This document shows positions 26,495 to 34,302 of a stretch of DNA of 64,000 nt, one piece after another. The DNA is taken from positions 62,001 through 126,000 of the forward strand of contig NZ_SMNA01000005.1 of NCBI RefSeq assembly GCF_004353825.1, given 5' to 3'. The notes under the pieces are model-generated. The model did not search any database. It worked only from the letters and a program-made list of their open reading frames with translations, and was not told where the DNA came from. Made by a program: the position numbers and the translations under genes. Position 1 is the stretch's first letter, and the number at the start of each line of letters is the position of its first letter. Origin of the DNA: Occultella glacieicola (lineage in GTDB: Bacteria > Actinomycetota > Actinomycetes > Actinomycetales > Beutenbergiaceae).

Positions 26495-27484
26495 TCATCC
26501 GAGGAGGCCGGAGAGCCAGCGCAGCTGGCGCTGCACCTGGTAGCCGCCGCCACCTTCGTGTCCGTTGTAGGGGTAGACCTCGATCTGCTTGTCGACGACC
26601 GAGCCCGCCGGGGCCAGGGCACCGTAGGCGTGGTAGGCGGCATAGACGGTCGACGGCGGACACACCTGGTCCATCAGCGCCACCGAGTACAGGGCGGGCG
26701 CCTGGGCCCGCTTCGCGAGGTTCACGCCGTCGAAGTAGGACAGGGTCTCCCAGACCCGGTCGGCCGACGTCCGGTGCACGGCGAGGTAGGCGGTGAGCTC
26801 GGCATAGGGCGTCGACCCCGTGATCTCGACGGCGCGGCGGAAGTGTTGCAGGAACGGCACGTCGATGAGCGCACCGGCGACGTCCGGGACCAGGGCCGCG
26901 GCCGCCGTCGCGATGCCCCCACCCTGGCTGCCACCGGAGACCACGACTCGAGCCGGGTCGACGCCGGGCAGGGTGCGGGCCGCATCGACGGCGCGGGCGG
27001 CGTCGGTGAACAGGCGCCGGTAGTAGTAGTCCGCCGGGTCACCGATGCCGCGGGTGAGGAACCCCGGGGTCGCCGGGCCACTGCCGACCGGGTCCGGGGT
27101 CTGGCCGCCGTCGCCGCGGTACCCCTGCCCACGGGTGTCCATCCGCAGGTACGCGTACCCGGCGGCCGGGAACAGGGACACCTCGTGGGCCAGGCCCCGC
27201 CCGCCGCTGTAGCCGAGGTAGTTCACGATGACGGGCAGGTCCTGCGCGACCCCTGCCGGCCGGGCGTACCAGGCCTTGATCGGGTGGCCGCCGAAACCCG
27301 GGAAGGTCACGTCGAAGACCTCGACGTGCCGCAGCCCGGAGTCCACCGGCGCCACCTCGACGGTCGCCGTGCTGGTGCGGGCCTGGGCCAGCGTGCCCGC
27401 CCAGAACTCGTCGAGATCCGCCGGTTCGGCGATCTCGGGACGGTAGTCGGCAAGCTGCGCGAGTGGCAGGTCGAAGAGCGGCAT
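26495..27484 (-). CDS. CE7-family acetyl esterase (acetylxylan / cephalosporin-C deacetylase)
   Basis: About 329 residues from ATG 27484. Alpha/beta hydrolase of carbohydrate esterase family 7: nucleophile Ser in VVSGGSQGGGIATAAA, Asp in ALMDQVCPPSTVYAAY, and His in YNGHEGGGGY; the N-terminal LFDLPLAQLADYRPEIAEP and the RGQGYRGDGG strand motif are family hallmarks. CE7 enzymes deacetylate xylo-oligosaccharides and cephalosporins inside the cell. No sugar-utilisation genes adjoin it, so the natural substrate is open. Confidence 0.9.
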   Translation of the reverse strand: MPLFDLPLAQLADYRPEIAEPADLDEFWAGTLAQARTSTATVEVAPVDSGLRHVEVFDVTFPGFGGHPIKAWYARPAGVAQDLPVIVNYLGYSGGRGLAHEVSLFPAAGYAYLRMDTRGQGYRGDGGQTPDPVGSGPATPGFLTRGIGDPADYYYRRLFTDAARAVDAARTLPGVDPARVVVSGGSQGGGIATAAAALVPDVAGALIDVPFLQHFRRAVEITGSTPYAELTAYLAVHRTSADRVWETLSYFDGVNLAKRAQAPALYSVALMDQVCPPSTVYAAYHAYGALAPAGSVVDKQIEVYPYNGHEGGGGYQVQRQLRWLSGLLG

Positions 27485-27523
27485 GCGCTTACCGTAGTGG
27501 TGCCCGTCACGACCGCCGGAACG

Positions 27524-27564
27524 CGAACGGCGCGCCTCCCCGAGCCGGGGTGACGCGCCGTTCG
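27524..27564 (-). terminator. Hairpin terminator after the Bax-inhibitor-1 gene
   Basis: Perfect 11-base arms CGAACGGCGCG and CGCGCCGTTCG around a G/C-rich loop, 15 bases beyond the stop of the Bax-inhibitor-1 family gene on the minus strand and 40 bases upstream of the esterase start. Confidence 0.75.
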
Positions 27565-27579
27565 CCGACCAGGTCCTGA

Positions 27580-28476
27580 TCAGTCGCCGCGCAGGATCGC
27601 GAGGATCCGCAGGAACTCCAGGTAGAGCCACACGAGCGTGATCGTGATCCCGAACGCCGCGGACCAGGCCATCTTCGCCGGGGCGCCGTTCTGGATGCCC
27701 TTGCTGATCGAGTCGAAGTCCCAGATCAGGTTCATGGCGGCCAGGACCACCGCGAACAGGCCGATGACCAGGCCGAGCGGGATCCCCATGATCTCCACGC
27801 TGCGCAGGCCGAAGCCGTCCATCCCGCCGAACCACATCAGGCCGAGGTTGACCAGGGAGAACACCAGGTAGGAGGCTCCGGCGATGAGCAGGAACCGGGT
27901 GAACTTCGGGGTGACCCGGACCTTGCCGCTCTTGAACAGGGCGAGGGTCACGGCGAACGTGACGAACGTGGCGAGGACCGCCTGCACCACGATGCCGGGC
28001 CACATGGTCTCGAAGACCCCGGAGATCATCCCGAGGAACGCGCCCTCGAAGGCCGCGTAGGCGATGATCAGCGCCGGGCTCGGCTCGCGCTTGAACGCGT
28101 TGACGAGCCCGAGGACGAACCCGCCGATGAGGCCGATGAACATGACCGGCATGCGCATCTCGACCGGAACCGCGAACCAGGCCGCGACGGCCACGCCGAT
28201 GACGACGGCGAGCACGCCCGCCGTCTTCACGATCACGTCGTCGTAGGTGAGCCGGCCGGTCTGTGCCGGGCCGGCATCCGGGCCGTAGTAGGACTGCTCG
28301 ATCCCCGCGAACTGCGGGTCGTAACCCTGGGTCGCCGTCGCACCGTACGGCTGCTGGCCGTAACCGTGCTGGCCCGGCTGACCCGGGTATCCGGCCTGGC
28401 CGTACGGGTTCACCGGTGGTTGGTTGGGCTTGCTCTTACCGAACTCCGCGGAGTTCGTGAAGAAGGGGTTTGCCAT
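27580..28476 (-). CDS. Bax inhibitor-1 / YccA family membrane protein
   Basis: About 298 residues from ATG 28476 with GGAGG upstream. A ~80-residue Gly/Pro/Gln/Tyr-rich cytoplasmic N-terminus (e.g. YPGQPGQHGYGQQPYGATAT) precedes seven predicted membrane helices with the family segments AYAAFEGAFLGMISGVFE and DFDSISKGIQNG (the C-terminal Asp-containing loop). Relatives are pH-sensitive calcium leak channels; the role here is unproven. Monocistronic, with its own terminator. Confidence 0.9.
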   Translation of the reverse strand: MANPFFTNSAEFGKSKPNQPPVNPYGQAGYPGQPGQHGYGQQPYGATATQGYDPQFAGIEQSYYGPDAGPAQTGRLTYDDVIVKTAGVLAVVIGVAVAAWFAVPVEMRMPVMFIGLIGGFVLGLVNAFKREPSPALIIAYAAFEGAFLGMISGVFETMWPGIVVQAVLATFVTFAVTLALFKSGKVRVTPKFTRFLLIAGASYLVFSLVNLGLMWFGGMDGFGLRSVEIMGIPLGLVIGLFAVVLAAMNLIWDFDSISKGIQNGAPAKMAWSAAFGITITLVWLYLEFLRILAILRGD

Positions 28477-28779
28477 GCCTTGCCTCCGAAGGTCGCGCCA
28501 CCCGGTCGTCGCCGCCGGCCGGCGTGCGTGGGCCGTCATCTCCCATCCTAGGGGCACACCACCGGCGGGACGGCGGGAGATCCGAAGATGGTTCCACGCT
28601 GTAGAACGCGCACAACCGCAGCGGTGTTCCCGGTCTCCACCGATCGGATGAGAGCCTCACCCGAGGGGCCGAGGCCGGAGGCCGACAAGATCCGTCTGGC
28701 GCAGGTGGGCAGGGCACCGGCGAGGTCCTAGCGTTGGTGCCAGCACCACACACGTCGACCTGGAAGCGAGGCTGGCCCG
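28477..28779. other. Divergent intergenic region upstream of yccA-like gene and ABC exporter
   Basis: 303 bases with no supported gene. It must hold promoters for both divergent units. A small palindrome TGGTGC-CA-GCACCA (28735-28748) lies 31 bases before the ABC ATPase start and could be a regulator site; GAGG near 28767 is its ribosome site. No consensus -35/-10 pair is obvious on either strand. Confidence 0.4.
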
Positions 28780-29739
28780 ATGATCGAGGCCCACGGCCTG
28801 ACCAAGAAGTACGGCGACAAGACCGCCGTCAATGACATCTCCTTCACCGTCAATCCCGGCCGGGTGACCGGGTTCCTGGGACCCAACGGTGCCGGGAAGT
28901 CCACGACCATGCGGATGATCGTCGGCCTGGACCGGCCCACGCACGGTTCCGTGACCGTCAACGGCAAGCCCTACGTCCAGCACAAGGCCCCGTTGCGCGA
29001 GGTCGGGGCGCTGCTCGAGGCGAAGGCCGTGCACTCCGGCCGCAGCGCCACGAACCACCTGCGGGGACTCGCCGCGACCCACGGCATCTCCAAGGCCCGG
29101 GTCCAGGAGGTCATCGACATGACCGGCCTGGCCGCGGTGGCCGGCAAGCGCGTGGGCGGCTTCTCCCTCGGGATGGGCCAGCGTCTCGGGATCGCCGCGG
29201 CGATGCTCGGCGACCCGCGCACCCTGATCCTCGACGAGCCGGTCAACGGTCTCGACCCCGAGGGCGTGAAGTGGGTCCGCACGATGGTGCGCTACCTCGC
29301 CGACGAGGGTCGGACCGTGTTCCTCTCCTCGCACCTGATGAGCGAGATGGCGATCACCGCCGACGAGCTCATCGTGATCGGGCGCGGGCGCATCATCACC
29401 GCCGGGGCCGTGCAGGACGTGATCGACGCCGTGACCAAGTCGAGCGTGCGGGTCCGCTCCCCCCAGGCCGAGGATCTCGTGTCCCGGCTGCAGGGCGCGG
29501 ACGTCACCGTCACCTCCGTCGAACCGTCCCTGCTCGAGGTGCACGGACTGAGCGCCCAGCAGATCGGTGAGGCGGCCGCCGCCGGTGGGTTCGTCCTGCA
29601 CGAGCTGACCCCGCTGCGCGCCTCCCTCGAGGAGGCCTACATGACCCTGACCGCAGACGACGTGGAGTACCACTCCCACGGCGCCGGCGAGGAGACCGCT
29701 CCCGCCGTCGTCGCCGAGACCGAAGGGGCGAACCGATGA
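28780..29739 (+). CDS. ABC exporter ATP-binding protein
   Basis: 319 residues. Walker A GFLGPNGAGKSTTMRMIVGL, signature GGFSLGMGQRLGIAAAMLGD (SLGMG in place of LSGGQ), Walker B TLILDEPVNGLDPEG and switch His in FLSSHLMSEMA; a ~90-residue C-terminal regulatory domain with ELTPLRASLEEAYM is typical of ABC-2/bacitracin-type exporters. Forms an exporter with the next gene, which its stop overlaps by four bases. The two-component system downstream may regulate it, as in many such clusters. Confidence 0.9.
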   Translation: MIEAHGLTKKYGDKTAVNDISFTVNPGRVTGFLGPNGAGKSTTMRMIVGLDRPTHGSVTVNGKPYVQHKAPLREVGALLEAKAVHSGRSATNHLRGLAATHGISKARVQEVIDMTGLAAVAGKRVGGFSLGMGQRLGIAAAMLGDPRTLILDEPVNGLDPEGVKWVRTMVRYLADEGRTVFLSSHLMSEMAITADELIVIGRGRIITAGAVQDVIDAVTKSSVRVRSPQAEDLVSRLQGADVTVTSVEPSLLEVHGLSAQQIGEAAAAGGFVLHELTPLRASLEEAYMTLTADDVEYHSHGAGEETAPAVVAETEGANR

Positions 29740-30587
29740 CCGCCGCCACCGCCACCGTCGTGCCCGCGACCCCCACGGCCGCGAACGGCCACCACCTGAC
29801 CTTCGGGCGCATCCTGCGCTCGGAGTGGATCAAGTTCATCAGCCTGCGCTCGACCGTCTGGGTGGCGATCGTGACCGTCGCGGTCATGGTCGGCTTCAGC
29901 CTGCTGATGGGCTTCGGCATGACTCAGATCGTCCAGAACCCTGAGGCCATGGGAGGGGAGGCCAGCCTCGGAGGCACGGGCACCGTCATCGGCACCAGCG
30001 TGGCCGCGACCGGCTACTACTTCGGTCAGATCGTCGTGGCCGTTCTCGGCGTGCTGATCATCACCGGTGAGTACTCCACCGGGCAGATCAAGTCCACGCT
30101 CACGGCGGTGCCCACCCGGCTGCCGGTGATGGCCGCCAAGGGCGCCATCGTCGCGCTCACCTCCTTCGTGCTCGGCGCCGTCGGAGTGGCGATCTCGGTC
30201 CTGGTCACCACGCCGATGCTCTCCACCTACGACCTCCAGGTGGACCTGAGCGACTCCGCCAGCCTGCAGAGTCTGCTCGGCGTACCTCTGTACATGACCG
30301 CGATCGCCCTGTTCGCCTTCGGGATCGGCACGCTGCTGCGGCACGCTGCGGCCGGCATCGCGGCCGTCCTCGGGATGCTCCTGCTGCTGCCCATTCTCGG
30401 CACGATCCAGGTCCAGTGGATCCAGGACATCTCCCCGTACCTGTTGGGTGCGGCCGGCGAGCGGATCATCACCGGCGAGCAGGTCGGCGCGGTGCTGACC
30501 CCCTGGGAGGGCTTCGGAGTGCTCATGATCTGGGTGGTCGCCGCATTGGTGGCCGCCGCGGTGCTGCTGCGTAGGAGGGACGCCTGA
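29736..30587 (+). CDS. ABC-2-type exporter permease
   Basis: 283 residues with about six membrane helices; SEWIKFISLRSTVWVAIVTV at the start and ITGEYSTGQIKSTLTAVPTR after helix 2 are characteristic of ABC-2 permeases linked to the SLGMG-type ATPases. ATG overlaps the ATPase stop (29736-29739). Substrate unknown; antimicrobial peptide or lipid export is a common role for this architecture. A strong hairpin begins 13 bases after its stop. Confidence 0.87.
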   Translation: MTAATATVVPATPTAANGHHLTFGRILRSEWIKFISLRSTVWVAIVTVAVMVGFSLLMGFGMTQIVQNPEAMGGEASLGGTGTVIGTSVAATGYYFGQIVVAVLGVLIITGEYSTGQIKSTLTAVPTRLPVMAAKGAIVALTSFVLGAVGVAISVLVTTPMLSTYDLQVDLSDSASLQSLLGVPLYMTAIALFAFGIGTLLRHAAAGIAAVLGMLLLLPILGTIQVQWIQDISPYLLGAAGERIITGEQVGAVLTPWEGFGVLMIWVVAALVAAAVLLRRRDA

Positions 30588-30600
30588 GCACCGAGCGAGG

Positions 30601-30636
30601 GAAGGCGCCGGCGGGAGCGATCCCGCCGGCGCCTTC
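30601..30636 (+). terminator. 16-base-pair perfect terminator after the ABC exporter
   Basis: Arms of 16 perfect pairs (GAAGGCGCCGGCGGGA and its complement) with a GCGA loop. It separates the exporter operon from the histidine kinase, whose start lies only 17 bases downstream, so the kinase needs its own promoter, readthrough or attenuation control. Confidence 0.85.
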
Positions 30637-30652
30637 GGTTACGCCCGCGACC

Positions 30653-32026
30653 GTGGACGCTCCGTTCACCGAGCTGCATGCCCGCCGGCTCGGGCCGCTC
30701 CGGCGCTTCTTCGTGACCCACCCGGTTGCCATGGACTGGCTCCTGGTGGCCTGGTTCGTGATCCCGGGCCTGGTCACAGGGGCCTTCGTGGCCCAGTGGG
30801 CGTTGTACGGGGCGCTGGTCCTGGTGGGCGGCGCGACGCTGCTGTGGCGCCGGAGCCGGCCGCTGCTCTGCGTGGCGATCCTGACGGCGCTGAGCACGCT
30901 GAGCGTCGGCCTGACCGGTGGCACCGGCGGGTTCGAACTCGCGCTCGCGTTCGGGTGCTATGCGGTGGCCACCCTGCGCCCGCCGCGGGTCGCGTGGCTC
31001 ACCCTGATCTGCGTCAACGTGGCGACCTCCTCCGCACTGCTGCTCTGGAGCCGGCCCGAGGACCCCATGGAGATCGAGCCGGTCTCCGAGTTCCAGTTCG
31101 CCATCGTGAGCATGGTGCTGGTGGCCGGCTTCACCCTGGTCGGCCTCGCGATCGGTGCGAGCGTGCGGAGCCGGCGCGATCACCTGCAGCGGCTGCTCGA
31201 CCGGGCCAACCAGCTCGCGCTCGAGCGCGACCAGCGGGAACTGCTCGCCGCCGCCGCCGAGCGCACCCGGATCGCCCGGGAGATGCACGACGTCGTCGCG
31301 CACAGCCTGTCCGTCATGATCGCGCTCGCCGACGGCGCCGGCGCCAGCCTGAACAAGGCACCGGAGCGCAGCGCCGAGGCGCTGCGGGAGCTGTCCGGCA
31401 CCGGCCGGGCCGCCCTGGCGGACATGCGCCGCATCCTCGGCGTGCTCCGTGAGGACCCGATGGAACGGACCCCGGCCGAGCCATCGGATCCGTCCGGGAG
31501 GCCGGGAGCATCGGCCCCGGGTGCCGATCAGGCCGACCGAACCGCTCAGGCCGACCGAACCGCTCAGGCCGGTCAGGCCGGTCAGGCCGGTTCCGACCGC
31601 GACTCCGGTGCGCTGCCGATGGCCCCACAACCGGGCGCCCCCGCGCTGAGCGACCTGGTGGCGAGGTTCCGCGCCACCGGGCTGCCGGTGCACCTGACGT
31701 TCACCGGCCCGGCCCTCCCCGACGACGCCGGGCTGCAGCTGACCGTGTACCGGATCGTCCAGGAGGGCCTGACCAACGTGCTCCGGCACGCCCCGGGCGC
31801 CTCCTACATCTCGGCCACGATCGCGCGACGCGACAACGCGGTCACGGTCAGCGTGCGCAATGATGCCGGAAGCGGCCAGGCGGGACCGGCCGGCAGCGGC
31901 AAGGGGTTGGTCGGGATGCGCGAGCGTGCCGCCGTCTACGACGGGACCGTGGAAGCGGGCCCCGACGCGGGCGGCTGGCGGCTACGCGCCGTGCTGCACT
32001 TCGAGCGGAAGGACGAGGAGTCATGA
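30653..32026 (+). CDS. NarL-type sensor histidine kinase
   Basis: 457 residues from GTG 30653. Four to six membrane helices (residues ~28-165) with very short loops, then a coiled coil, a HisKA_3 domain with phospho-accepting His212 (EMHDVVAHSLSVMIAL) and an HATPase_c domain (YRIVQEGLTNVLRHA, GKGLVGMRERAAVYDG). Between them is a low-complexity Gln/Ala/Asp linker encoded by tandem repeats (31529-31591). It probably senses membrane or envelope stress, as DesK/LiaS-like kinases do. No good ribosome site precedes the GTG, so the start is uncertain. Its stop overlaps the response regulator (32023-32026). Confidence 0.88.
   Translation: MDAPFTELHARRLGPLRRFFVTHPVAMDWLLVAWFVIPGLVTGAFVAQWALYGALVLVGGATLLWRRSRPLLCVAILTALSTLSVGLTGGTGGFELALAFGCYAVATLRPPRVAWLTLICVNVATSSALLLWSRPEDPMEIEPVSEFQFAIVSMVLVAGFTLVGLAIGASVRSRRDHLQRLLDRANQLALERDQRELLAAAAERTRIAREMHDVVAHSLSVMIALADGAGASLNKAPERSAEALRELSGTGRAALADMRRILGVLREDPMERTPAEPSDPSGRPGASAPGADQADRTAQADRTAQAGQAGQAGSDRDSGALPMAPQPGAPALSDLVARFRATGLPVHLTFTGPALPDDAGLQLTVYRIVQEGLTNVLRHAPGASYISATIARRDNAVTVSVRNDAGSGQAGPAGSGKGLVGMRERAAVYDGTVEAGPDAGGWRLRAVLHFERKDEES
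31529..31591 (+). repeat. Tandem repeats in the histidine kinase linker
   Basis: Two exact 18-base copies of CAGGCCGACCGAACCGCT followed by three exact 9-base copies of CAGGCCGGT, all in frame, encode the Gln-Ala-(Asp-Arg-Thr-Ala/Gly) linker between dimerisation and ATPase domains. Units are multiples of three, so copy-number change would keep the frame. Confidence 0.92.
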
Positions 32027-32712
32027 CGGGGATCTCGGTGCTGCTGGTCGACGACCAGTCGCTGCTGCGGATGGGGTTCCGCCTCGTCCTCGAGGCGGAG
32101 GACGACATCACGGTCGTCGGGGAGGCATCCGACGGCGCAGCCGGGGTCGGTATGACCCGCTCGCTCCGCCCGGACGTGGTGCTCATGGACGTCCGGATGC
32201 CGGGCGTGAACGGCATCGAGGCGACCACGACCATCGTCGCCGAGCACCCGGACACGAAAGTGATCATCCTCACCACGTTCGACCTCGACGAGTACGCGTT
32301 CGCGGGACTGCGCGCCGGTGCGAGTGGGTTCCTGCTCAAGGACACCGAGCCGGCCGAGCTCGTCGCCGCGATCCGAACCGTGGCCTCCGGGGACGCCGTG
32401 GTCTCCCCCCGGATCACGCGGCGAATGCTCGAGATGTTCGCCACCCAGATGCCGGAGGGGTCCGCCTCCGACTCCCCCACGGCCGCCGCCGGCGCCGCCG
32501 CCGGGCCCCTCTCGGAGCTCACCCATCGCGAACACGAGGTGCTCCTGGCCATCGCCGAGGGCCTGTCCAACGGGGAGATCGCCGAACGACTGTTCGTGTC
32601 GGAGGCGACAGTCAAGACTCATGTAGGTAAAGTGCTGGCGAAACTGGGGCTGCGCGATCGCGTCCAGGCAGTTGTCTACGCCTACGAGACCGGCTTGATC
32701 CGTCCCGCCTGA
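32023..32712 (+). CDS. NarL/FixJ-family response regulator
   Basis: 229 residues. Receiver domain with phospho-accepting Asp56 (VVLMDVRMPG), acidic pair at 10-11 (LLVDDQ), Thr in ILTTFD and Lys in FLLKDTEP. An Ala/Ser-rich hinge leads to a LuxR-type HTH (LTHREHEVLLAIAEGLSNGE, IAERLFVSEATVKTHV). Partner of the overlapping kinase gene. Likely targets include the upstream ABC exporter, by analogy. Confidence 0.93.
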   Translation: MTGISVLLVDDQSLLRMGFRLVLEAEDDITVVGEASDGAAGVGMTRSLRPDVVLMDVRMPGVNGIEATTTIVAEHPDTKVIILTTFDLDEYAFAGLRAGASGFLLKDTEPAELVAAIRTVASGDAVVSPRITRRMLEMFATQMPEGSASDSPTAAAGAAAGPLSELTHREHEVLLAIAEGLSNGEIAERLFVSEATVKTHVGKVLAKLGLRDRVQAVVYAYETGLIRPA

Positions 32713-32746
32713 TCAGAAACCGAGTGGCAGTTGCGGAAGGACATCG

Positions 32747-33295
32747 ATGAGTGAGGAGTCCCGGCGGGGACCGGTGGGTGTGCGCGAGGCCGGTCCTGAG
32801 GACTCCGAGTTCCTTGTGGACATGCTCCTCGAGGCGTTCAACTGGAGCGGCGAGGAGCGGTTCACCCGCAAGCAGATCCTGAAGGACAAGTCGACCTCGC
32901 TGTATGTGGCCGGCTGGCAGCGGGCCGGGGACATCGGCGTGATCGCCGTCGACCTGGCCGGCCCAAGTGGCCTGCAGATACCGATCGGCGCCGCGTGGCT
33001 GCGTCAGTTCCCGGCCCGGAACCCCGGTTACGGCTTCGTCGCCGAGGACGTGCCGGAGTTGTCGATGGCGGTCGTGCCGCACCAGCGCGGCCGCGGCATC
33101 GGCACCGGTCTGGTCCGTTCCTTGATGAACCGGGCGCGGGACCAGGGCATCCGCAGGATCAGCCTGAGCGTCGAGGACGGCAACCCGGCGATGCGGCTGT
33201 ACTCCTCGCTCGGCTTCGTCGAGGTCGGACGCAACCAGAACGCCGCGACGATGGTGGTCTCGCTCGACTCCCCCGCTCAGGCCGTCGGGAAGTAG
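32747..33295 (+). CDS. GNAT-family N-acetyltransferase
   Basis: 182 residues. The acetyl-CoA loop VPHQRGRGIGTGLVRSLMNR and the C-terminal DGNPAMRLYSSLGFVEVGR are classic GNAT motifs A and B; the substrate is unknown. ATG 32747 has GGAAGGA a few bases upstream. It follows the response regulator by 34 bases and overlaps the end of the convergent lipoprotein gene by 19 bases (33277-33295). Confidence 0.9.
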   Translation: MSEESRRGPVGVREAGPEDSEFLVDMLLEAFNWSGEERFTRKQILKDKSTSLYVAGWQRAGDIGVIAVDLAGPSGLQIPIGAAWLRQFPARNPGYGFVAEDVPELSMAVVPHQRGRGIGTGLVRSLMNRARDQGIRRISLSVEDGNPAMRLYSSLGFVEVGRNQNAATMVVSLDSPAQAVGK

Positions 33296-34194
33296 ACCAC
33301 CCGCGGGTCCTCGCCCAGGACCACGTCGAACCTGCCGATCACCTGGTTCGAGTCGCCCACGATGTACACGACGTGGGTATCACCGGCCCGCTCCTGCGGC
33401 AGTTCGAGCACGTAGTGACGGCCCGCGGCCGCGGCCACCGAGGCGAACACGGCCAGTTCGGTGTCGCTCGCGTTGACGCCTCCGCTGAACTGCTCGAGCG
33501 CCTCCCATTCCTCGTTCAGGGCCAGCCTCAGGAACCGGTCCACGGCCCCGGTCGGTGACCCCAGCCCGGCACCGGAGTCCCTGACCACGTCGGTGCCGTC
33601 ACGCTCGACGGCCCACACCGCCGTCAGCCCGTCCGCGCCCCAGCCGACCAGGAACTCGACCTCGGCCTCACGGGTGGCCCCGCCGCGTTGGGTGATGGTG
33701 GTGACCAGGTCGACGGTGGCGACCGGCCGGTCGTGCTCCGTGCCGACGACCGTGGCGTCGGTGACCTCGATGCGCACGCCGGTCGGCGTTCGCGGCGACT
33801 GCTCGGCGAGGTGGGCCAGTTCCGCGCCGGTCGCGGCCGCGAAGGCCTCCACCTGGCCGCCGAGGGAGAGTGCCTCGTCCAGTTCCGCGACGGCGACGGT
33901 GCCGGTGGCGTCCGCCGAGATGATGGTGGTCGCGTCGGGATCCCCGATCAGGAATGCGCCGTACAACTCCGTCAGCAGGGTCTGCAGGTCGGCGGCCGCG
34001 CCGTCCGGGTCGACGGCCGGGCTGGGCGCGGGGCCGAGCGTGACGGCCGGCGAGTTCGCGCAGCCGCTCAGTGTCGCGAGTGCGGCGAGCACCGCGGCGG
34101 CCAGGATCATGGGGACCGCGCGGCGCCCGCGGTGCGCGCCGATCCGCGTGGGGCGGCCCACAGTGCGGGAGTGCGACCTGCCCCTGCGACCCAT
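33277..34194 (-). CDS. Secreted lipoprotein, unknown function
   Basis: About 305 residues from ATG 34194 with GGGGAG upstream. An Arg-rich start and hydrophobic stretch end in a lipobox with Cys44 (LATLSGCANS), so it is surface-anchored. The mature part is acidic with alternating beta-like stretches (VRIEVTDATVVGTEHDRPVA, ATREAEVEFLVGWG) and an NTF2-like feel, but no family is recognised. Convergent overlap with the GNAT gene is 19 bases. Divergent from the Ser/Thr kinase across ~108 bases. Confidence 0.75.
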   Translation of the reverse strand: MGRRGRSHSRTVGRPTRIGAHRGRRAVPMILAAAVLAALATLSGCANSPAVTLGPAPSPAVDPDGAAADLQTLLTELYGAFLIGDPDATTIISADATGTVAVAELDEALSLGGQVEAFAAATGAELAHLAEQSPRTPTGVRIEVTDATVVGTEHDRPVATVDLVTTITQRGGATREAEVEFLVGWGADGLTAVWAVERDGTDVVRDSGAGLGSPTGAVDRFLRLALNEEWEALEQFSGGVNASDTELAVFASVAAAAGRHYVLELPQERAGDTHVVYIVGDSNQVIGRFDVVLGEDPRVVYFPTA

Positions 34195-34302
34195 CGGCGC
34201 TCTCCCCCATATGATCGGACGCGTCGCCGGCGGACGCGCGAGGCCAATGTAGTCCGTCCGTCGGCCGGTTCGAGACGACAGACAAGTTCCCGGGGGAGGT
34301 AC

